Source of the DNA: HGM11501 sp045644565
Lineage (GTDB): Bacteria; Bacillota; Clostridia; CAKSNL01; HGM11501
Assembly: GCA_045644565.1 (NCBI GenBank)
Contig: JAZRHF010000052.1
Location: forward strand, 6,691-70,690
Direction of reading: 5' to 3'
Length of the DNA stretch: 64,000 nucleotides
Positions 1-6,845 of this stretch are shown one piece after another. The first letter of the stretch is position 1; every line of letters begins with the position of its first letter. The notes beneath the pieces are model-generated. The model had not been told where the DNA came from, searched no databases, and worked only from the letters and a program-made list of their open reading frames with translations. Made by a program: the position numbers and the translations under genes.

Positions 1-37
1 TATCCCGAAAAAATTACATACAGGAGGATTTTATCTT

Positions 38-1459
38 ATGAAGGTTCCATCTTATCTCAGCAAACTTACCAAAAATGTGAGTTTTTACTGTAGCTCCGAC
101 AACTCGGAGCGTTTTTACGCCGAATTCACGGATGCAAAAAAAATAAAAAACTTCGTACCTATGGATTCTCAAAAGTTCCTGTCACACATCTTTTCAAGAG
201 CACTGGAGTGTGCTGATGATGATGACATTCCCACACCAGAGTCCATTGTTAAGATTTTGACCTTTTTGTTAATATCAAAAAACAACTTCAAACATGCAAA
301 AGTTTTCAATCGTGTTTCTGGGAATTTATTCAGCGGGAACATTGAATACGACCTCGGAAATATCAAAGGAGAATCCGTAAAAACAGATGCATCAGGCTGG
401 TCAGTTTCTGCACCCAAAAATGGCAAATTCATCTTTACGGATACGAATTTGCCACAGGTAACTCCTTCATACACCTCTGAATCTCCTTTAGAGTTGCTTG
501 CTCCGTTTTTCAACCTAACCGGGGACAATTACATCCTCTTCGTCGTTTGGCTTATTCAGTCCTTCTCTCGCGGAAGCCATCACGCTCTCTTGATTTTTGC
601 AGAACGTGGAAGCGGCAAAACCACATTTTCAAAAATGATTAAAAAAATCTTGGATCCCGGCAAATTTGACGTCACAACGATACCGACGACTGAGGATTCA
701 CTCCGAGTTCTGCTACAAAATACTCTTCTTTGCACCTTTGATAACGTCAGCAACATTTCCGACAGCATATCTGACCTTTTCTGCGGTGCTATAACAGGTA
801 CGGCTATTGTCACACGTTCTCTTTACACGAACAATTCCACAAATGTTGCGACGCTGCATAACATCATAGTCATCAACGGCATCGGCGTCGTCCCCGAGAG
901 AGATGACCTGGCCGAGCGAATGCTTATAATGCCATTGCATAAGTTATCAGAAACCGAGCTTAAACTTGATGAAGATGTATGGACAAATTTTGAAAACCAG
1001 CTTCCTTTTATTCTTGGTTCCATATTTAACACCTTATCTGTCGCTATGCAGAAAATCCAGGATATAGTACCTCAAAAATTACCTCGTATGGCGGACTCCT
1101 TCATAGAAATGCTTGCAATCGCCTTAGCTCTCGGTATATCAGAGTCGGAGTTTCGCCGCATTTATAATGCCAACAAAAGACAGCTTGAAGCTGCAAGAAT
1201 TGGTTCACCGCTTGTAACTGCCGTTAAGGAGTTTATGACAACTATCTCCGGACGAAAATATTCGGCTTCTGCACAAGATGTTTTCACAGCAGTTCATTCA
1301 GCTTATTCAGGCGACAAAGCCCTACTACCTGCATCCGCTTCGCACTTCAGCAAGCGTTTAGACAAGGAATTTTCCAACCTTTTAAAAGCCGGATTCCGCG
1401 TCAATATTGATGACACAGGCGCAAAGGGTACAATAGTTACCATTATCAAGAAAAAATAG
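38..1459 (+). CDS. Mobile-element D5/primase-type P-loop ATPase (replicative helicase-like)
   Basis: A 473-residue protein with an AAA/SF3-like ATPase core. The Walker A motif (AERGSGKT, about residues 188-195) is clear. A Walker B-like stretch (LLCTFDNV) follows, then an arginine-rich motif (ERDDLAERM) that could supply the arginine finger. This order is typical of the C-terminal helicase half of D5/primase proteins of phages and integrative elements. No primase catalytic domain is seen here; a separate primase may lie upstream of the window. AGGAGG sits just before the ATG. Downstream are an acidic-tailed protein, an excisionase and an integrase, so a role in copying or mobilising the element is inferred. 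The exact substrate and direction of unwinding cannot be read from the sequence. Confidence 0.7.
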   Translation: MKVPSYLSKLTKNVSFYCSSDNSERFYAEFTDAKKIKNFVPMDSQKFLSHIFSRALECADDDDIPTPESIVKILTFLLISKNNFKHAKVFNRVSGNLFSGNIEYDLGNIKGESVKTDASGWSVSAPKNGKFIFTDTNLPQVTPSYTSESPLELLAPFFNLTGDNYILFVVWLIQSFSRGSHHALLIFAERGSGKTTFSKMIKKILDPGKFDVTTIPTTEDSLRVLLQNTLLCTFDNVSNISDSISDLFCGAITGTAIVTRSLYTNNSTNVATLHNIIVINGIGVVPERDDLAERMLIMPLHKLSETELKLDEDVWTNFENQLPFILGSIFNTLSVAMQKIQDIVPQKLPRMADSFIEMLAIALALGISESEFRRIYNANKRQLEAARIGSPLVTAVKEFMTTISGRKYSASAQDVFTAVHSAYSGDKALLPASASHFSKRLDKEFSNLLKAGFRVNIDDTGAKGTIVTIIKKK

Positions 1460-1466
1460 CCCCTGT

Positions 1467-1529
1467 CACCTGCTGTAATCTGCCGTTTTTATCACCTTCA
1501 TATAGGTAAAGCCCTGGTTGCAGCAGGTG
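1467..1529. repeat. Leader inverted repeat 1 (CACCTGCTG.../...CAGCAGGTG)
   Basis: Left arm 1467-1478 and right arm 1518-1529 match as inverted repeats at 11 of 12 positions and enclose 39 nt. A small ACCT/AGGT inner hairpin is possible at the tip. It lies between the ATPase gene and the acidic-tail gene, ahead of the latter's ribosome site. A related structure with the same outer CACCTG/CAGGTG but different inner pairs occurs at 2409-2471. It could be an RNA structure in the leader or an operator for an element-encoded protein. Confidence 0.65.
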
Positions 1530-1572
1530 CAACCCAAAACTCAAAAAAATAAATTTTAGGAGGATATCTAAA

Positions 1573-2376
1573 ATGTATATCAAAAGAAACTTAACAAAAT
1601 TCACCCCCGATTCTTCAGAGGAAATCTACACAGGCACAGGTTTAAGCAAATATAAATACCCCAAAGACTTGGATGTCTCTCCGGGCATTTATTTTTCCAA
1701 GATTAAATCTGCAAGAAAGGCATCTACCTATTCAGGCAGAAAAGCAATAGAGGTTTTTTATGTAATCAAGGATGCTTATATATGCTCAAGAATTGCAAAT
1801 AATCTCCCTTATGATGAAAAGAAAAACAAGACTTACAAAATCAAGCAGCTATATACCGTGGGTACGGTCTATTACGAAGCGTTTATGGATGCAATGATCG
1901 ATGCTTTGGGAGAGAAATCATTCACTCTTAAAGACTTAACCTCTTTGACCGAACTTATTACCATTGGTTACGATACCAAGTCTTCATTTGGAAGTATTAT
2001 TGATCGCCATTATTATGAAGAAAGCGATTTCATCAAGCCTCTCAAAGAAGACAAAGATGATGACTACGATGACGATACCTTCGTAGAGGAAGAAGAAACT
2101 CCTCCCCCTTCTAACGATAGTTCTCCTTCTGAAGACTCCATCATCTACAACGAAAAGGAACCTGTAATCGAAGAAGAAGAAGAAAACGACAACAAAGGCA
2201 GAATTCTCGATCGTAAACGTGGACCTGTCAGCAGAGGTCCTTTAGGAACAAGAAGACCTATCCGTGATAAGGAACCCGTCAAAAAAGAAATTCCTCCAGC
2301 GAATGCGTACGACGATGACGATGAATTTGACGATTTTCTTCCTGATGATGAGGGTGATGATAGCCTCGATTGGTAA
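1573..2376 (+). CDS. Acidic-tailed element protein, possible SSB-like DNA-binding protein
   Basis: A 267-residue protein in two parts. Residues 1 to about 155 look globular and rich in beta strands. The remainder is low complexity, with runs of D/E, a basic-proline stretch (about 210-245) and a final acidic tip ending in DDSLDW. A folded N-terminus followed by a disordered linker and an acidic tip with a terminal aromatic is the architecture of bacterial SSB proteins, although the family is not recognised here. It sits between a helicase-like ATPase and the excisionase, which fits a role in element replication; that role is inference. The ribosome site TAGGAGGA lies ahead of the ATG. A structural or histone-like role remains possible. 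Confidence 0.5.
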   Translation: MYIKRNLTKFTPDSSEEIYTGTGLSKYKYPKDLDVSPGIYFSKIKSARKASTYSGRKAIEVFYVIKDAYICSRIANNLPYDEKKNKTYKIKQLYTVGTVYYEAFMDAMIDALGEKSFTLKDLTSLTELITIGYDTKSSFGSIIDRHYYEESDFIKPLKEDKDDDYDDDTFVEEEETPPPSNDSSPSEDSIIYNEKEPVIEEEEENDNKGRILDRKRGPVSRGPLGTRRPIRDKEPVKKEIPPANAYDDDDEFDDFLPDDEGDDSLDW

Positions 2377-2408
2377 GACATATTTCACCTATTAATTTCT
2401 CCCCTTGG

Positions 2409-2471
2409 CACCTGTAGCAATCACAAGAAAGTCCTTACGGAACATATATAAAATCTCAATTGTTACAGGTG
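2409..2471. repeat. Leader inverted repeat 2 (CACCTGTAGCAAT/ATTGTTACAGGTG)
   Basis: Left arm 2409-2421 and right arm 2459-2471 pair at 12 of 13 positions and enclose 37 nt. It precedes the excisionase-integrase pair. The outer six bases are the same as in the repeat at 1467-1529 while the inner arm bases differ on both sides together. That pattern would be expected if pairing is conserved. Confidence 0.65.
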
Positions 2472-2537
2472 TCATCCTTCCCGAAATTACAAAAAAAATA
2501 TCTATATATTATTTTCTTAGAGAAAGGAATCTTTGTT

Positions 2538-2762
2538 ATGAGTGATAAGTACTTAACAGTAAAAGAAGTAGCAGAAATGCTTCAGATATCCTATGAAAAT
2601 GCTCTTCATTATATAAAGCATAATGTTGAATATGTGACTATAGGAAAGCAGTATAGGGTATCAGAAAAAAAGCTCAATGCGGCTTTATATCCGCCAAAAG
2701 CAGTTAAAACCAAGCTTAACAGCAGACCTGTATATCAAATAATAGAAAGGGTGAAAAGTTAA
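2538..2762 (+). CDS. Excisionase-like helix-turn-helix protein
   Basis: A 74-residue protein of the excisionase/MerR-like DNA-binding type. The start of the fold (YLTVKEVAEMLQIS) is the classic first helix and turn, followed by a wing (VTIGKQYRVSEKKL). Such proteins bend DNA at the attachment site and direct integrase towards excision. The ATG at 2538 is chosen because GAAAGGA lies about 10 nt before it; an in-frame ATG 78 nt upstream has no good ribosome site and would begin inside the leader repeat. Its TAA overlaps the integrase ATG by one base, so the two are co-translated. Positively charged C-terminus. Confidence 0.8.
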   Translation: MSDKYLTVKEVAEMLQISYENALHYIKHNVEYVTIGKQYRVSEKKLNAALYPPKAVKTKLNSRPVYQIIERVKS

Positions 2763-3901
2763 TGGCTACAGGCAGTATAAGAGAAAAAAAGACAAAGACA
2801 GGTGAAATTCGTTATCAGATTACTATCGAATGTGGTAATGATGAATTAACCGGCAATCGCCAAAGAATCTATAAAAATGTAAGCGGAAGCAAAAGAGAAG
2901 CCAAGGCTTTGATGCACAAAATGATTATCGAGGCAGAACAAGGCATAGCTACTCAAAAGAACAACAAAAAAGTCGGTGAATGGATGGACGAATGGGTATC
3001 CACCTATTTACCTAACATTGAAGAAACCACCAGGGTTGGTTATAAGACAAAAATACGTTGTTATATAAAGCCTGCCATAGGCGATATATTGTTAAAATCC
3101 TTAAAAACTGAACATATACAGAAGATGGTCAACGATATGAATACCACCTTATCCCCCAAGAATATACGTGACACTTTCAACAACGTAAATGCTGCTATGA
3201 AAAAAGCAGTAAAGCTACGTCTTATTCCTTACAATCCTTGCGAAGCGGTGGAATTACCAAAGCTCAAAAAATATCATGCAAGCGTATATCCTCCGGACAT
3301 GATTCAAAAACTGCTTGATACTGCATCAGAAACAGATATGTTCTTAGCTGTTTTCTTATTGGTAATGGTAGGCTTAAGACGCGGAGAACTCCTTGCATTA
3401 CGTTGGAGTGACATAGACTTTAGAAACAAAGTTATCAAAGTCAGAAGCAATATGGTAAACGGAGAAAACGGTTGCATCATAAAAGCACCTAAAAGTGAAG
3501 CCGGTATTCGTGATATTCACGTAGGAGAAGACGTTATAGCCATCCTTAAACAAGCAAGAACACAATACGTTGCCGATGCCTGTGATTACGGAATAGGGTT
3601 TCAAAACCTTAATTTTGTTATCCATCAGAAAGATGGCAGTCCTATAAAGCCTGACTCTATGACTCAGAAATGGCAAAGATTCCTTAAAACTCACAAACTT
3701 CCCAAGATAAGATTACATGACTTAAGACATTCAAACGCCACTGCTCTTATCCAGGCAGGAGTTAATCCAAGAGTTGTTCAGCAAAGACTCGGTCATTCCG
3801 ACGTAAACATAACGCTTAATACATATACTCACGTACTTCCTGAGATGGACGTGGAAGCGGCTGAAAAGTTAGATTCTATCCTTCTGAAACGTGCTCAGTG
3901 A
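2762..3901 (+). CDS. Tyrosine-recombinase integrase
   Basis: A 379-residue phage/ICE-type integrase. Residues 1-60 are a basic AP2-like arm-binding domain, about 70-160 the SAM-like core-binding domain, and about 175-375 the catalytic domain. Catalytic residues are visible: Arg206 (GLRRGE), Lys244 (APKS), His319 and Arg322 (HDLRH), His345 (LGHS) and the nucleophile Tyr355 (NTYTH). Length and motif set are complete, so the gene is probably active. It lies at the right edge of the element, 112 bp before a tRNA-fMet 3' fragment, which fits site-specific insertion at that tRNA. It is translated from an ATG overlapping the excisionase stop. Confidence 0.92.
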   Translation: MATGSIREKKTKTGEIRYQITIECGNDELTGNRQRIYKNVSGSKREAKALMHKMIIEAEQGIATQKNNKKVGEWMDEWVSTYLPNIEETTRVGYKTKIRCYIKPAIGDILLKSLKTEHIQKMVNDMNTTLSPKNIRDTFNNVNAAMKKAVKLRLIPYNPCEAVELPKLKKYHASVYPPDMIQKLLDTASETDMFLAVFLLVMVGLRRGELLALRWSDIDFRNKVIKVRSNMVNGENGCIIKAPKSEAGIRDIHVGEDVIAILKQARTQYVADACDYGIGFQNLNFVIHQKDGSPIKPDSMTQKWQRFLKTHKLPKIRLHDLRHSNATALIQAGVNPRVVQQRLGHSDVNITLNTYTHVLPEMDVEAAEKLDSILLKRAQ

Positions 3902-4013
3902 CTAAAATTACAACTGCTATTGTTTTTCTCAATCTTCGGCTCGCTTGTCGGCTTTTGTAATCCAAGACTCGTTCTGTCAAGGACATCAATTTTAAGTGGC
4001 AGTTCCTTTAATC

Positions 4014-4061
4014 AGCTCATAACCCGAAGGTCATGTGGTTCAAATCCCATCTCCGCAACCA
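4014..4061 (+). other. tRNA-fMet 3' fragment, probable attachment site (att)
   Basis: From the anticodon loop (CTCATAA, 4015-4021, anticodon CAT) through CCCGAAGGTC, a TTCAAAT T-loop and CTCCGCAACCA, this matches the 3' part of bacterial initiator tRNA. The 5' half is missing: the bases before the loop (ATCAG) cannot pair with CCCGA. The T stem carries an extra base (ATGTGG where ATGGG would pair with CCCAT). Because an integrase gene lies just to the left, this is read as the tRNA-end remnant at one edge of the element. The intact tRNA would then be at the far, left end outside the window. Confidence 0.75.
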
Positions 4062-4115
4062 GAAAAAAAGTTCTTGGTCTTTTGACCAAGGACTTTTTTC
4101 GTTGTGTACGTATTT
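4059..4115 (+). repeat. 57-bp direct repeat, copy A (tRNA CCA end plus terminator)
   Basis: Identical to 4371-4427 except for one base (gtgta versus gtgtg). It includes the CCA end of the tRNA remnant and its terminator. A further shared 17-base block lies downstream at 4143-4159 and 4443-4459. Confidence 0.9.
4069..4099 (+). terminator. Rho-independent terminator behind the tRNA-fMet fragment
   Basis: An 11-bp stem (AGTTCTTGGTC/GACCAAGGACT, one G-T wobble) with a TTTT loop is followed by a run of T. It is directly behind the CCA end, as expected for the original tRNA terminator. Confidence 0.85.
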
Positions 4116-4176
4116 TATACCCCTTACACCCTGTCAGGGTTTGAGACCGACGAGCGTGGCTCGTTGGGTTAGCGAA

Positions 4177-4203
4177 ACAAAAACGATTGATTATCGTTTT
4201 TGT
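4177..4203. repeat. Perfect 11-bp hairpin ACAAAAACGAT/ATCGTTTTTGT
   Basis: Arms 4177-4187 and 4193-4203 pair perfectly around a 5-nt loop. There is no T tract behind it in the usual terminator position. It lies between the two repeat copies and its function is unknown. Confidence 0.8.
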
Positions 4204-4288
4204 AAGCGGTGTCCCTCAAAGCACGATTTTTTGAGCCGAGTGTACTGAGGCGATAAAAAAGAGATGCGACAGGGACCGGCGCGAAGCG

Positions 4289-4374
4289 ATAACCCGAAGA
4301 TGCTTCGCATCCAATGGTCATGCATCTTCGGCATTTTCCGAAGAAAATGCCTATGTCCCATCTCCTCAGACCAG
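4289..4374 (+). pseudogene. Second, decayed tRNA-fMet 3' end interrupted by palindromes
   Basis: Blocks shared with the fragment at 4014-4061 occur in the same order: ATAACCCGAAG (4289-4299), GGTCATG (about 4316-4322), TCCCATCTCC (4356-4365) and ACCAG before the same terminator. Between them are two inserted palindromes: CCGAAGATGC (4294-4303) with GCATCTTCGG (4322-4331), and GGCATTTTC-CGAA-GAAAATGCC (4330-4351). It cannot fold as a tRNA. Confidence 0.55.
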
Positions 4375-4427
4375 AAAAAAAGTTCTTGGTCTTTTGACCA
4401 AGGACTTTTTTCGTTGTGTGCGTATTT
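4371..4427 (+). repeat. 57-bp direct repeat, copy B
   Basis: 56 of 57 bases match copy A at 4059-4115, 312 bp away. The later 17-base shared block is offset by 300 bp, so copy B has lost 12 bp relative to copy A in between. Confidence 0.9.
4381..4411 (+). terminator. Rho-independent terminator, copy B
   Basis: Same stem-loop and T run as at 4069-4099. It insulates the downstream isomerase operon from the element side. Confidence 0.8.
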
Positions 4428-4500
4428 CCCCTATCCCGTTATGAGACCGACGAGCGTGGATGCGTTGGGTGAGCAAAGCCTTATACAAATTACGTGCCTG

Positions 4501-4529
4501 TTGACACAAATTTCATATAGTGATAATAT
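4501..4529 (+). promoter_or_regulatory. SigA-type promoter of the isomerase-dehydrogenase operon
   Basis: A perfect TTGACA (4501-4506) is followed 17 bp later by TAATAT (4524-4529). GATAAT with a 15-bp spacer is the alternative -10. The ATG of the first gene is about 30 bp downstream. Confidence 0.7.
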
Positions 4530-4558
4530 ATTACCATCATAAAAAAGGTTGTGATATT

Positions 4559-5308
4559 ATGTTAGGTCTGGTATCGGTTTCTTTCCGCAAGCACAGCGTT
4601 GAAGAAATAATTTCCGCTGCCAAAAATGCAAATCTTAAATACATCGAATGGGGCAGCGACATTCACGCCCCCAAGGATGATTCGGAAAAACTTAATAAAA
4701 TAAAAAAGCTTCAGGACGAAAACGGAATTATCTGCTCCTCCTACGGAACATATTTTGTAATAGGCGAATCCGCTTCCGATGAATTACAAGGCTACATTAA
4801 CGCCGCAAAAATGCTCGGAACAAATATTTTGAGGCTGTGGTGCGGGAATAAAAATTATGAAGACTATTTAGAAGAAGAGCGTGCAACACTTATTGACCTT
4901 TGCAAAAAATATGCTCTTATCGCAGAAAAAAACGAAGTATATTTATGTATGGAATGTCACAACAATACCTTCACCAACTGCCTCGAGGGTGCCAAAACGC
5001 TTATGGAAAGCGTAAATTCAAAAAATTTCTTAATGTATTGGCAACCGAATCAGTTCCGCAGTTTTTATGAAAACATTGAATATGCTAAAGAAATATCGCC
5101 ATACACCAAAGTTTTGCACGTATTTAACTGGAAGGGAACAGAAAAATTCCCTCTCAACGATGCTGTTGACACCTGGGTGCAATACTTAAAATGTTTCCCC
5201 GAAAACATTTTCTGTTTGCTTGAATTTATGCCTGATAACAACATTTCATCCTTACCCATTGAAGCAGATTCCCTCAAAAAAATAAAAGATCGGAGGACTT
5301 CCTTATGA
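4559..5308 (+). CDS. Sugar phosphate isomerase/epimerase, xylose-isomerase-like TIM barrel
   Basis: A 249-residue protein of the AP-endonuclease-2/xylose-isomerase-like barrel superfamily. It has the typical opening strand (LGLVSVSFR), then KYIEWGSDIHAP, a CMECHNN strand with metal-ligand-type Glu and His, and a C-terminal FCLLEFMPDN strand with another candidate Glu ligand. Such enzymes isomerise or epimerise sugars or sugar acids with a divalent metal; the actual substrate is unknown. The ATG at 4559 is chosen over an upstream in-frame ATG at 4520, which would lie inside the -10 region. AAAGG precedes it. Its stop overlaps the next gene by 4 bp (ATGA), so the dehydrogenase probably acts in the same pathway. 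Confidence 0.75.
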   Translation: MLGLVSVSFRKHSVEEIISAAKNANLKYIEWGSDIHAPKDDSEKLNKIKKLQDENGIICSSYGTYFVIGESASDELQGYINAAKMLGTNILRLWCGNKNYEDYLEEERATLIDLCKKYALIAEKNEVYLCMECHNNTFTNCLEGAKTLMESVNSKNFLMYWQPNQFRSFYENIEYAKEISPYTKVLHVFNWKGTEKFPLNDAVDTWVQYLKCFPENIFCLLEFMPDNNISSLPIEADSLKKIKDRRTSL

Positions 5309-6306
5309 AAAGTATTTTCTTATGCAATAATCCAAATGCCGTAAAGAAAGTTTTTTCTTCCGAAACAATAAAGCTTCTGTCGGAAAAAACAGGTCTTTCT
5401 TCCGACTGCTTCACGGAAAATGATTTAAGCTTAAGTCCCGATAAATTCAAAGACACCAGATATATATTTTCAACTTGGGGAATGCCCGAATTAACGGAAG
5501 AGCAGATAGAAAAATACCTGCCTTCCCTGGAATGCATATTTTATGGTGCAGGCTCTGTGCAAAGCTTTGCAAGACCATTTCTTAACCGTAACATAAAGGT
5601 GTTCAGTGCCTGGGCCGCAAATGCCATTCCCGTTGCAGAATATACCTCTGCGCAAATAATCCTTGCCAACAAAGGCTTTTACAGACTTTCCCGTGAACTT
5701 AAAGAAAAGGATTACAGCGAGGTTAAAGCAAGTGCAAAGGATTTCCCCGGAAACTACGAAGCAACTCTCGGCATTATCGGTGCCGGAATGATAGGCAAAA
5801 AAGTAATCGAATTGCTTAAAAACATCAATATCCGCATATATGTTTTTGACCCTTTTCTCCCGGACGAAAAAGCCGAAGAACTAAACGTTAAGAAGACTAC
5901 TCTTGAAGAAATTTTCGCACAGAGCGACGTTATATCCAACCACCTGGCTGACAACGATGATACAAAGGGAATGTTGGGTTACGATCTGTTTTCAAAAATG
6001 AAGCCGAATTCAACCTTTATAAATACAGGAAGAGGTGCCCAGATAGTGGAAAAAGACCTGAGTAAAGTATTAAGGGAAAGGCCTGACATCACCGCAATAC
6101 TTGATGTAACGAACCCCGAGCCTCCCAAAAAGAATTCGCCTTTTTACACTCTTGATAACTGCATCATTACTCCCCACATCGCAGGCTCTTATTCAAACGA
6201 GTTTCGCCGTATGGGAGACTATATGAGGGATGAATTTCTTCTTTATTCAGAAAACAAACCCACACGCTACGAAGTCACTTTTAAAATGCTTGAAACAATG
6301 GCATGA
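5305..6306 (+). CDS. D-isomer-specific 2-hydroxyacid dehydrogenase
   Basis: A 333-residue cytosolic NAD(P)-dependent oxidoreductase. The Rossmann signature LGIIGAGMIGKKV is in the middle, FINTGRGAQIVEKDL carries the family's substrate-binding Arg region, and TPHIAGS contains the catalytic His. The Glu partner is in the NPEPP segment. Family members reduce 2-keto acids such as hydroxypyruvate or glyoxylate; this one's substrate is not determined. GGAGG lies 8 nt before an ATG that overlaps the upstream stop. Pairing with a sugar isomerase suggests a sugar-acid utilisation operon (inference). A strong terminator follows directly. Confidence 0.85.
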   Translation: MKSIFLCNNPNAVKKVFSSETIKLLSEKTGLSSDCFTENDLSLSPDKFKDTRYIFSTWGMPELTEEQIEKYLPSLECIFYGAGSVQSFARPFLNRNIKVFSAWAANAIPVAEYTSAQIILANKGFYRLSRELKEKDYSEVKASAKDFPGNYEATLGIIGAGMIGKKVIELLKNINIRIYVFDPFLPDEKAEELNVKKTTLEEIFAQSDVISNHLADNDDTKGMLGYDLFSKMKPNSTFINTGRGAQIVEKDLSKVLRERPDITAILDVTNPEPPKKNSPFYTLDNCIITPHIAGSYSNEFRRMGDYMRDEFLLYSENKPTRYEVTFKMLETMA

Positions 6307-6307
6307 T

Positions 6308-6345
6308 AAAAGCCCTGCCCGTGTAAATACGGGCAGGGCTTTTTT
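6308..6345. terminator. Bidirectional terminator between convergent genes
   Basis: A 15-bp perfect stem (AAAAGCCCTGCCCGT and its complement) with a 6-nt loop and T runs on both strands. It ends the dehydrogenase operon on the plus strand and the activase fragment on the minus strand. Confidence 0.9.
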
Positions 6346-6353
6346 AGCTTTAC

Positions 6354-6701
6354 TCACACTATTTCCAGCATTTTATCCGTCTTATCTTTTATTTTTTCAA
6401 CATAGGGCAAAAGTGCATCTGCATTGCATTTTGATGTGCAGCATCCGCATCCGACGCACTTTTCCCTCATAAATATATGGCTTCCGTCTGAAAACAGATG
6501 AGCATCGTTCTTACACGCCACATCGCAGGCCTTACAACCTATACATTTTTCACTTATATAAAAAATTTCAAAATTTGATTTCCGTGATTCAGGATTATGA
6601 CACCACTGACAAAGCAAAGGCCAGCCTTTTAAAAACACCGTTGTTCTCATGCCGGGTCCGTCACCGGTTGAGAAACGCTGAATATTAAACACTTTCCCCA
6701 T
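6354..6701 (-). pseudogene. Truncated glycyl-radical-enzyme activating protein (PflA-like) fragment
   Basis: Only 115 residues remain of a radical-SAM activase that is normally about 250-300. The N-terminus keeps the family opening (FSTGDGPGMRTTVFLKG), but the radical-SAM motif CxxxCxxC is broken: the first Cys is Trp27 (GWPLLCQWC), with Cys31 and Cys34 retained. Two ferredoxin-type 4Fe-4S motifs follow (Cys53/56/59/63 and Cys82/85/88/92). The protein then stops where the family continues into the radical-SAM barrel, and only a terminator follows. No glycyl radical enzyme is nearby. It is most likely a dead remnant; a small ferredoxin-like role cannot be excluded. Confidence 0.75.
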
Positions 6702-6807
6702 TTTATATATTGTGCTCCGTTCTTAATGCAAGCAATAACAAACAAATTTATAATCGTGCAACTACTTCCAAAAAATTCCTCAACATATAAAAAGCAACAC
6801 ATTTCAT

Positions 6808-6843
6808 AAAAAGAGCCAAAGACTTTGGTCTTTGGCTCTTTTT
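6808..6843 (-). terminator. Terminator of the secreted GH/discoidin operon
   Basis: A 16-bp stem (AAAAAGAGCCAAAGAC and its complement) with a TTTG loop lies directly behind the stop codon at 6846 on the minus strand and is flanked by T-rich sequence. Confidence 0.85.
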
Positions 6844-6845
6844 AT

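Larger units (their letters stand above)
3902..4558. other. Gene-free stretch: att site, repeated terminators and palindromes
   Basis: About 650 bp without a credible gene. It holds, in order, the integrase 3' flank, a tRNA-fMet 3' fragment (4014-4061), a terminator (4069-4099), an 11-bp hairpin (4177-4203), a second decayed tRNA-end copy with two hairpins (4289-4374), a second terminator (4381-4411) and a promoter for the next operon (4501-4529). Short open frames here show no coding features. Confidence 0.7.

Noticed and set aside
4014..4061. An intact tRNA gene ending at 4061
   Set aside because: The 5' half is missing: bases before the anticodon loop cannot form the stem, and no matching acceptor strand (TGCGGAG) lies 70-80 bp upstream.
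3920..4542. Short open frames in the tRNA-end/terminator region
   Set aside because: They run through terminators, palindromes and tRNA remnants, share the same repeat-derived peptide, and have no ribosome sites.
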